From positions 1 through 12,020 of the forward strand of contig JAQTLI010000040.1 of assembly GCA_028714995.1 (NCBI GenBank): 12,020 nucleotides of DNA. Reading direction: 5' to 3'. The position numbers were made by a program, and so were the translations under genes. Source of the stretch: Methylobacter sp. (GTDB taxonomy: Bacteria; Pseudomonadota; Gammaproteobacteria; Methylococcales; Methylomonadaceae). Each line of letters begins with the position of its first letter. Position 1 is the stretch's first letter. Of the stretch, positions 6,831 to 12,020 are shown piece after piece. Under the pieces are notes generated by a model that saw only the letters and a program-made list of their open reading frames with translations, was not told the DNA's origin and did not search any database.

Positions 6831-6898
6831 TAATCAGTGGCTGATTCCAGCGGAATGCGCTACTGACAGGCTGTTCCCTCTTTGTCTAGATTGACACG

Positions 6899-6927
6899 CT
6901 GTCCAATAAACGGTCGTTTTTGGACAG
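6899..6927. terminator. Hairpin between convergent fetB and bfd
   Basis: CTGTCCAATAAACG (6899-6912) and CGTTTTTGGACAG (6915-6927) are nearly perfect reverse complements with one bulged base. The stem is long and contains A- and T-runs, and the site lies between convergent genes. A bidirectional transcription stop is the simplest reading, although no clean T-tract follows the hairpin. A smaller perfect hairpin, AATCAG-TGG-CTGATT, sits at 6832-6846 just after the fetB stop. Confidence 0.45.
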
Positions 6928-6982
6928 GTTCTGGAAATGCTGTTCGTATAATGAAATGTTAAGGTAACAAACGACGGACGAA

Positions 6983-7183
6983 TCAGGCGCTGGCGGACAA
7001 TTGCAGTCTCTCCGAGAAATCTTCGTTGGCTGATTTTAAACATTTACGGGCGCAACTGGCGCAACGACCGCAATCAACGCTTACCTGCAAATCGCGGCGT
7101 AAATCCTTGAGCGTTTTTGCTCCGTTTCTGGCGGCTTGATGAATATCGAGATCCGTCACCGCCTGGCAAATACAGATATACAT
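6983..7183 (-). CDS. bfd: Bacterioferritin-associated ferredoxin
   Basis: A 66-residue [2Fe-2S] protein of the BFD-like family. Its cluster ligands are visible as C4-x-C6 (YICICQAVTD) and C38-x2-C41 (VDCGRCASC); C44 and C48 are extra. Family members bind bacterioferritin and pass electrons to its haem so that stored Fe(III) is reduced and released. GGAG about seven bases before ATG 7183 supports the start. It lies downstream of the two bfr genes on the same strand but is separated from them by an intrinsic terminator and has its own promoter overlapped by a Fur-box-like dyad. Iron-starvation induction is therefore expected, as for bfd in Pseudomonas. Confidence 0.93.
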   Translation of the reverse strand: MYICICQAVTDLDIHQAARNGAKTLKDLRRDLQVSVDCGRCASCARKCLKSANEDFSERLQLSASA

Positions 7184-7220
7184 GAAAAAACTCCGCTAAA
7201 GTGCAATGGCACATAATTGT

Positions 7221-7257
7221 TGAGAAGCATTCTCATTTAGTTTTTAGTATCTGTCAA
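7221..7257 (-). promoter_or_regulatory. bfd promoter with overlapping Fur box
   Basis: On the minus strand TTGACA (7257-7252) and GAGAAT (7234-7229) are separated by 17 bases. TGAGAAT-G-CTTCTCA (7235-7221) covers the -10; it fits the 7-1-7 Fur pattern TGATAAT-N-ATTATCA at 11 of 14 arm positions and is a near-perfect dyad. Fe-Fur bound here would block RNA polymerase, giving bfd expression only when iron is low. Confidence 0.75.
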
Positions 7258-7278
7258 GCCCCTTAAGCCCTAAAAATA

Positions 7279-7303
7279 AAAAAAACCGCGACCTTGATCG
7301 CGG
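7279..7303 (-). terminator. Intrinsic terminator of the bacterioferritin operon
   Basis: Read on the minus strand, CCGCGA-TCAAGG-TCGCGG (7303-7286) is a perfect 6-base GC-rich stem with a 6-base loop, followed at once by a run of seven T. It lies about 20 bases past the stop of the distal bfr gene and upstream of the bfd promoter, so it separates the two transcription units. Confidence 0.88.
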
Positions 7304-7325
7304 CTGTTCGGCAGGCGGCGACGTG

Positions 7326-7808
7326 TCAATCGCCGCCAGGCTGCATATGCGATTGCAAATAGTTAGGCAGACTGACATCCATTATTAGGCTTTGCTGGGT
7401 TTCCAGCCAATCTATGGCTTGCTCGCAGTGCTCCAGCAACTCTTCCAGCAGATCGCGGCTGACGTAGTCCTGCAATTCCTCGCATAAAGCTACTGCTTTT
7501 ATCAGCAATGGCCGCTGAACATTTTTTTCGTATTCCAGATCGCCGTTTAAACATTCGACGACATTTTCGCCGATCAGCAGCTTCCCGAGGTTTTGCAAAT
7601 TGGGCAGACCTTCCAGAAATAAGATACGCTCGATAATCTCATCGGCTTCCTTCATAACACGGATCGATTGCTTGTACTGGTAGTCGTTGAGTTTTTCCAG
7701 CCCCCAGTGACGAAACATGCGGGCATGCAGGAAATACTGGTTGATCGAGGTTAGTTCGTTTTTGAGCACCTTGTTGAGAATTTCGATAATTTTTTTTTCG
7801 CCTTTCAT
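7326..7808 (-). CDS. bfr: Bacterioferritin, haem-type subunit lacking the ferroxidase centre
   Basis: Four-helix ferritin-like subunit of 160 residues. Using E. coli Bfr numbering, the haem ligand Met52 is present (RVMKEAD), as are E18 and E94. The other four diiron ligands are replaced: E51 by Val, H54 by Glu, the E127 equivalent by Cys128 and the H130 equivalent by Ala131 (HCEQAIDWLE). It should bind haem at the subunit interface, the site for electrons from Bfd, but not oxidise iron. It is the second gene of a two-gene operon, 18 bases after the catalytic subunit, with GAGGAT as ribosome site. Paired Bfr subunits with divided functions are known from Magnetospirillum, Neisseria and Pseudomonas putida relatives. 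Confidence 0.92.
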   Translation of the reverse strand: MKGEKKIIEILNKVLKNELTSINQYFLHARMFRHWGLEKLNDYQYKQSIRVMKEADEIIERILFLEGLPNLQNLGKLLIGENVVECLNGDLEYEKNVQRPLLIKAVALCEELQDYVSRDLLEELLEHCEQAIDWLETQQSLIMDVSLPNYLQSHMQPGGD

Positions 7809-7826
7809 GTCGGTATCCTCGCTAGC

Positions 7827-8306
7827 TTAAATGCCCGGTTTCATTTGACTTTGCTGATAATTTTCCAGCCCCACGAGGCTGATCAGTTGTAACTGTTGCT
7901 CCAGCCAGTAGGCATGGTCCATTTCCGTATCTTCCAGTTGCGCGACCAGCATGTCACGGGTCACATAATCCGCGACTTTTTCGCAGGCTGCGATGGCTTT
8001 TTTCAGCTCGCCGACCACATGATATTCGACCTCCAGGTCTGCTTTTAGCATTTCCGGCACCTTGCTGCCGACAGTCAAGGCCTGGCGTTTGGCCAGGTTG
8101 GGTATGCCTTCCAGAAACAGAATACGTTGAATCAAGGCACGGGCATGCTTTCGTTCGTGCTCGGACTCGTGCAGGCTTTTTTCTGCGAGATGGTTCAGGC
8201 CGAAATCGGAGTACATTTCGCCATGGATCAGGTACTGATCGGACGCACTCAGCTCTCCGGCAAGCAGACCATTGAGAATTTCCAGAATTTTCTTATCGCC
8301 TTTCAT
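7827..8306 (-). CDS. bfr: Bacterioferritin, ferroxidase-type subunit lacking haem Met52
   Basis: Ferritin-like subunit of 159 residues that oxidises Fe(II) and stores it as ferric mineral in a 24-mer shell. All six diiron ligands are visible: E18, E51, H54 (HERKHAR), E94 (LEVEY), and E128 with H131 (TEMDHAYWLE; one residue later than in E. coli Bfr). The usual haem ligand Met52 is Arg. It therefore complements the adjacent haem-type subunit, and the two probably co-assemble. It is the first gene of the operon, with GAGG just before the ATG. A candidate promoter lies about 75 bases upstream. Confidence 0.93.
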   Translation of the reverse strand: MKGDKKILEILNGLLAGELSASDQYLIHGEMYSDFGLNHLAEKSLHESEHERKHARALIQRILFLEGIPNLAKRQALTVGSKVPEMLKADLEVEYHVVGELKKAIAACEKVADYVTRDMLVAQLEDTEMDHAYWLEQQLQLISLVGLENYQQSQMKPGI

Positions 8307-8379
8307 AGTGACCTCTTAAAGTGAATTGGACATGAACCTATCGGATGGCTTGCGGCAAGTTGATAAGCGTCATAGTGAT

Positions 8380-8405
8380 TTTATACCGCCCGGCCCTGCC
8401 GTCAA
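8380..8405 (-). promoter_or_regulatory. Candidate promoter of the bacterioferritin operon
   Basis: On the minus strand TTGACG (8405-8400) and TATAAA (8385-8380) are near-consensus hexamers, but the spacer is only 14 bases, well under the optimum. The TATAAA may instead be served by an overlapping, poorer -35. No Fur-like dyad is evident, unlike at bfd. Confidence 0.35.
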
Positions 8406-8580
8406 ATTAATCTCTTTCTGAATTGATGGCGATTTGCTGAACACAGATATTTGGAATCTTAATTCACGGCTGAATCACCTGTATCAGGCAGCAACCAATA
8501 AGAGCGCGATACTTAACGGGTTCTTGCAGTGTATAAAAGTCGGGCCTTCGAGGTCTAGCTTGAGTCCTCAGGTGTGTCAG

Positions 8581-8955
8581 TCAACCTGGATTGACGATAA
8601 ATTGCGCTAAACCATCGCGAAAAGACCAGTCAATATCATGGTTTTCAGAAATTGTTATCATGATATTTGCTGGTGGAATACCTGGATTAGCCGCTAGATT
8701 CTCCACCACTTTTTTGTAAAACGCCTGTTTTGCTTCGTCTGAGCGGCCAGCACGCATCACTAAATGCATCATCACTCGATCACCATCTCGACCTTGAAGC
8801 TGTAATTGCTCCGAATCGAGCTGATGAATAATCTGATAACGGTCATCCAACGGGAAGTCCATGGTTTCAATGACGGCAGAGTTGATGCCATCGCAAACCG
8901 CTTTAATGTATTCAGGTGATTTGCCTGACAATATCGAAATGTTAATGAGTGGCAT
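8581..8955 (-). CDS. Tautomerase-superfamily protein (4-oxalocrotonate tautomerase / malonate semialdehyde decarboxylase-like)
   Basis: A protein of 124 residues starting MPLINISI. Loss of the initiator Met exposes Pro1, the catalytic base or nucleophile of the tautomerase superfamily. At roughly twice the length of the short 4-OT subunits it fits the longer tautomerase group, which has two beta-alpha-beta units in one chain. The second half contains the typical NIMITISENHDIDWSF segment. Family members tautomerise or decarboxylate small keto acids; the substrate here is unknown. AGGAT about seven bases upstream of ATG 8955 supports the start. It stands alone, separated from bfr by about 270 bases without a gene. 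Confidence 0.82.
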   Translation of the reverse strand: MPLINISILSGKSPEYIKAVCDGINSAVIETMDFPLDDRYQIIHQLDSEQLQLQGRDGDRVMMHLVMRAGRSDEAKQAFYKKVVENLAANPGIPPANIMITISENHDIDWSFRDGLAQFIVNPG

Positions 8956-9518
8956 GATACTAATCCTATATTCGAGTGAAAATTACCAATGCAGAAAACA
9001 AGCTAACTATAAGCCGATTTTTTATTCATCGGTAGCAGAAAACTCAATCGAGCCAGCATGTTTTGCTCTCATGACCTATTAATTGCCGATGCAAACCGGA
9101 CATTTCGACATTTTGGTTTGTGCAAATTTATTGTGCATTTTTCTGTTTCTCTACAGACAGGATCTGTTGATAAAACACCACCACCTGCTTATATATCAGC
9201 AGTAGAACCAGACTTAATCTTCTTTTCTGTTTTCTTTTCAACTACTGTTTTCAGTAACTTTATTTATATTCATGAGTTTACGACGCATCTATAGATAAAT
9301 ACTCAGTCAAGCTTCATTCGGTATGAATGTTGCTCGATTCATGTGATAGCCCCCCATGGGGGGTAATTAAGTGATTAATGTATCTGGTACTTTTTATTAT
9401 TGAGCCGACGTATAACAAGGCAAACTGTGACTCAATTACGGTCATCGACTTCTACAAAGTTACCAGAAAATAGTATGTTCAAAGTGATTTATAACAACTA
9501 GAGAATCCCATTTACGTT
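8956..9518. other. AT-rich intergenic region of about 560 bases
   Basis: This separates the divergent tautomerase and molybdenum hydroxylase genes. A 78-codon frame at 9058-9294 is open, but it lacks a ribosome site and its Phe/Ser/Thr-rich product looks like translated AT-rich DNA; I do not call it a gene. The striking feature is the G/C palindrome at 9350-9363. Promoter elements for the operon at 9519 are expected after it. TATAAC near 9411 and TAGTAT near 9471 are candidate -10 hexamers, neither with a convincing -35. Confidence 0.5.
9350..9363. repeat. Perfect 14-base G/C palindrome
   Basis: CCCCCCATGGGGGG is fully self-complementary and stands out in an AT-rich region. It lies about 155 bases before the hydroxylase operon. 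Without a T-tract it is a poor terminator; an operator or structural site is possible. Confidence 0.6.
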
Positions 9519-9992
9519 ATGAGCAAATACAAACTCAATATAAACGGCGCGCCGAAAACCGTAGACGTTGCCTCTGATACCCCCTTGTTGTGGGTGTTGC
9601 GGGACCATTTAAATCTGGTCGGCACCAAATTCGGCTGTGGTATCGGCCAGTGCGGTGCCTGCACGGTGCATATTGACGGTCAGCCTACCAGAGCCTGCCA
9701 GACCCCGGTCTCCGCTGTGGGCAAAAGCCAAATAACTACCATCGAAGGCCTGAATCCAAACGGCGAACATCCTTTACAAAAGGTATGGCAGGAACTCGAT
9801 GTACCGCAATGCGGTTACTGCCAGGCTGGTCAAATCATGACTGCCGCCGCGTTACTGAAAAAAAATCCGCGTCCCACTGACGAGGATATTGACGCAGCTC
9901 TGGCTGGTAATCTGTGTCGTTGCGGTACCTATCTTCGGATTCGCGCGGGAATTCACCGTGCAGCAGAAATCGCTAGTAAGGAGTCAGTATGA
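9519..9992 (+). CDS. iorA: Molybdenum hydroxylase [2Fe-2S] small subunit, IorA-like
   Basis: Iron-sulfur subunit (157 residues) of a xanthine-oxidase-family enzyme. The N-terminal plant-type [2Fe-2S] domain has C40-x4-C45-x2-C48 and C60 (FGCGIGQCGACTV). The C-terminal helical domain has C98-x2-C101 and C133-x-C135 (PQCGYCQAGQ, NLCRCGTY). These two clusters carry electrons from the molybdenum cofactor. The closest recognised type is isoquinoline 1-oxidoreductase alpha (IorA) and related aldehyde dehydrogenases that pass electrons to cytochrome c and not to FAD. No signal peptide is seen, so it would be exported with its Tat-targeted partner. Its stop overlaps the next start in ATGA. The upstream ribosome site is weak (AGAGA, rather distant). 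Confidence 0.9.
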   Translation: MSKYKLNINGAPKTVDVASDTPLLWVLRDHLNLVGTKFGCGIGQCGACTVHIDGQPTRACQTPVSAVGKSQITTIEGLNPNGEHPLQKVWQELDVPQCGYCQAGQIMTAAALLKKNPRPTDEDIDAALAGNLCRCGTYLRIRAGIHRAAEIASKESV

Positions 9993-12020
9993 ACGCAGAT
10001 AGTCTTGAAAATGCCAGTCGCCGAAATTTTCTGCGTAAATCTACGCTGGCTGGCGGCGGACTGTTTCTCGGTTTTTATCTCAATGCGGCAGACAGCGCGG
10101 CAAAACGGGTCGCTAAACCATCCGCTATTTCTGAAACGAGCGTGTTTAAACCCAATGCCTTTATTCACATTGCACCGAACGGTACGGTGACGCTGATCAG
10201 CAAGCAGCCGGAAATCGGCCAAGGAATAAAAACCTCGCTGCCCATGGTTATCGCCGAGGAACTCGAAGTTAACTGGAAGGACGTCGTTATCGTCCAGGGC
10301 GACCTTGATCCGATTTATGGCAGCCAAAGTGCCGGTGGCTCGCGTTCAACGCCGACCAATTACGAGGAATTTCATCGGCTCGGCGCGACCGCACGGACCA
10401 TGCTTATTCAAGCTGCCGCAGAGATATGGCAGGCGCCCTCCTCCGAACTTCTTGCTCAGGATAGCGCCGTCCATCATCCGGCCACTGGCCGACAACTTGA
10501 CTATGGTCAGCTTGTCGAAAAGGCTGCCACCTTGCCGGTTCCAGCTACCGAATCGGTCAAGTTGAAGGACGAAAAAGATTATAAACTACTTGGTACGCGC
10601 ATCGGCGGCGTCGATAATCCCTCCATTGTGATCGGCAAACCCTTGTTCGGCATCGATGTGAAACTGCCAAGGATGTTGTATGCCGTTTACGAGAAGTCGC
10701 CCGTTTTCGGGAGCAAAGTGGTTTCTGCCAATCTGGATAAAATCAAGTCACTACCGGGTGTGCGAGATGCCTTCGTAATCTCAGGCGGCAGCAATCTTAA
10801 GGGCTTATTGCCTGGTGTCGCTATCGTCGCCGACTCGACTTGGGCGGCATTCAGTGCGCGTAAACAGTTGGAAGTCGTCTGGGATGAAGGCCAGGAAGCG
10901 GCTCAAAGTTGGGCCGGCTTTAGTGCCAAGGCTAAAGAACTATCAACGCAGCCTGGTACTGATATTCTGCGCAACGACGGCGACGCTAAGGCTGCGCTTG
11001 CCGGGGCTGAGAAAACGCTGGAAGCAGCTTACAGTTATCCCTTCATTTCACACGCCAGTATAGAACCGCAGAATTGCACGGCCTGGTATAAGAATGGGGC
11101 GATTGAAATTTGGGCGCCCACGCAAAATCCCGAAGCCGGTCAGAAAATTGTCACGGAAACGCTCGGTATCCCCAAGGATAAAATCACCTTGCACATTACC
11201 CGTAGCGGCGGCGGATTTGGTAGGCGCCTGATCCCTGATTATATTATTGAAGCGGCGGCTATCGCCCGCTATGTGACTGTGCCGGTCAAGTTGACCTGGA
11301 CGCGCGAAGATGACCTGCGTCATGACCATTATCGCGCTGGCGGTTTCCATTTCTTGCGCGGCGGACTCGATGACAAAGGCAAGCTGATCGCCTGGCATAA
11401 CCATTTCGTGACGTTTGCCAACAAGGTTGTGAAGGATGGCGAGTCAAAACTGGAACTCGGTAGCGGAGCCAATTTATCCAGCGACGAGTTTCCAGGCCGC
11501 TGGGTTGAAAACTGCCTGCTGGAGCAAACCCCGCTGGAGTGCAATATTCCAATGGGGCCCTGGCGTGCGCCGCGCAGCAACGTGTTGGCCTGGGTATTTC
11601 ACAGTTTCATTGACGAACTGGCTCATGCCGCAGGCCGCGATCCGCTGGAATTCCGCCTGGAAATCCTGGGCGACAAGGACTTTATCCCAGGTACCGGCGA
11701 GCAAGGCATACCCTATAATGTCAACCGCATGAAGCATGTGCTGCAGCATGTGGCGGAAAAAGCCGAATGGGGCAAGAAAACCTTTTCGCGCGGTCAAGGC
11801 CAGGGAATTGCCTTCCATTTCAGTCACCGCGGTTACATTGCGCAGGTCGCTGAGGTCACCGTGTCCAAGGAAGGCAAACTCAAGGTTGACCGTGTCGTGG
11901 TGTCGACCGACATCGGCGCGCAAATCGTGAATCTCAGTGGAGCTGAAAATCAAGTGCAGGGATCGGTGGTCGATGGCCTCGGTGCGCTGACATTTCAGGA
12001 ATTGAATATCGAGAAGGGAC
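9989..12020 (+). CDS. iorB: Molybdopterin-binding large subunit, IorB-like, Tat-exported (partial)
   Basis: The frame is open from ATG 9989 to the window end, about 677 codons. The family runs to roughly 720-750 residues, so only the C-terminus is missing. The N-terminus has a twin-arginine signal, SRRNFLR (Arg11-Arg12), followed by a hydrophobic LAGGGLFLGFYL, placing the folded complex in the periplasm. The molybdopterin-cytosine-dinucleotide-binding motif SGGGFGRR lies at 406-413, and PMGPWRAPRSN further on is also family-typical. The catalytic Glu expected near the C-terminus falls outside the window. The enzyme would hydroxylate an N-heterocycle or oxidise an aldehyde using water as oxygen source. 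The actual substrate cannot be read, and a cytochrome c partner may follow downstream. Translation is coupled to the small subunit by a 4-base overlap, with AAGGAG just upstream at 9978-9983. Confidence 0.9.
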   Translation, partial: MNADSLENASRRNFLRKSTLAGGGLFLGFYLNAADSAAKRVAKPSAISETSVFKPNAFIHIAPNGTVTLISKQPEIGQGIKTSLPMVIAEELEVNWKDVVIVQGDLDPIYGSQSAGGSRSTPTNYEEFHRLGATARTMLIQAAAEIWQAPSSELLAQDSAVHHPATGRQLDYGQLVEKAATLPVPATESVKLKDEKDYKLLGTRIGGVDNPSIVIGKPLFGIDVKLPRMLYAVYEKSPVFGSKVVSANLDKIKSLPGVRDAFVISGGSNLKGLLPGVAIVADSTWAAFSARKQLEVVWDEGQEAAQSWAGFSAKAKELSTQPGTDILRNDGDAKAALAGAEKTLEAAYSYPFISHASIEPQNCTAWYKNGAIEIWAPTQNPEAGQKIVTETLGIPKDKITLHITRSGGGFGRRLIPDYIIEAAAIARYVTVPVKLTWTREDDLRHDHYRAGGFHFLRGGLDDKGKLIAWHNHFVTFANKVVKDGESKLELGSGANLSSDEFPGRWVENCLLEQTPLECNIPMGPWRAPRSNVLAWVFHSFIDELAHAAGRDPLEFRLEILGDKDFIPGTGEQGIPYNVNRMKHVLQHVAEKAEWGKKTFSRGQGQGIAFHFSHRGYIAQVAEVTVSKEGKLKVDRVVVSTDIGAQIVNLSGAENQVQGSVVDGLGALTFQELNIEKG

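Noticed and set aside
9058..9294. 78-codon open frame in the AT-rich gap before the hydroxylase operon
   Set aside because: No ribosome site, no recognisable domain and a Phe/Ser/Thr-rich composition expected from AT-rich DNA. Kept only as part of the intergenic description.
11474..11953. 159-codon minus-strand frame opposite the molybdenum hydroxylase large subunit
   Set aside because: Antisense shadow; the plus-strand frame carries the family motifs and stays open throughout.
1..12020. tRNA, rRNA, phage, toxin-antitoxin or defence genes
   Set aside because: None seen by reading both strands; the window contains metabolic, envelope and iron genes with short repeats only.

Overview
The window has the look of a moderate-GC Gram-negative proteobacterial chromosome, most likely gammaproteobacterial. 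The evidence is a lipobox-bearing lytic transglycosylase of the MltD type, a FetAB iron exporter, a bacterioferritin/Bfd set, Tat-exported molybdenum hydroxylase genes and short REP/MITE-like palindromes. The repeats and gene mix recall methanotrophs of the Methylococcales. That placement is inference and no gene here proves it.

Layout. (1) Positions 1-2627 hold the 3' end of an unidentified gene, then a haem-oxygenase-fold diiron (HDO-type) enzyme of unknown substrate. Convergent to it is a complete MIO-type ammonia-lyase with histidine-type active-site residues but no other hut genes nearby. (2) Positions 2628-4808 hold a long, gene-poor leader and a lytic transglycosylase lipoprotein. Its catalytic domain is interrupted by a 39-residue insert made of four copies of a 10-residue (30-bp) repeat. 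It is followed convergently by a small exported glycine-zipper protein. (3) Positions 4809-5389 are non-coding and carry two palindromic repeat elements. (4) Positions 5390-8306 form an iron-homeostasis block. fetA-fetB (iron export) run rightward and meet, convergently, bfd (bacterioferritin-associated ferredoxin) with its own Fur-box-like promoter. Behind bfd is a two-gene bacterioferritin operon closed by a clear intrinsic terminator. (5) Positions 8307-9518 hold a tautomerase-superfamily gene flanked by gene-free DNA. (6) Positions 9519-12020 hold a two-gene operon for a periplasmic molybdenum hydroxylase of the isoquinoline 1-oxidoreductase (IorAB) type; the large subunit runs off the end.

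How the genes work together. The two bacterioferritins divide the usual Bfr functions. One keeps all six ferroxidase ligands but has Arg in place of the haem Met52. The other keeps Met52 but has lost four ferroxidase ligands, so a mixed 24-mer is the natural reading. Bfd would deliver electrons for release of stored iron under iron starvation, consistent with a Fur box over its -10 element. FetAB would export excess iron. The most unusual item is the in-frame decapeptide repeat inside the transglycosylase domain. The HDO enzyme beside an orphan ammonia-lyase is the best candidate for undescribed chemistry.
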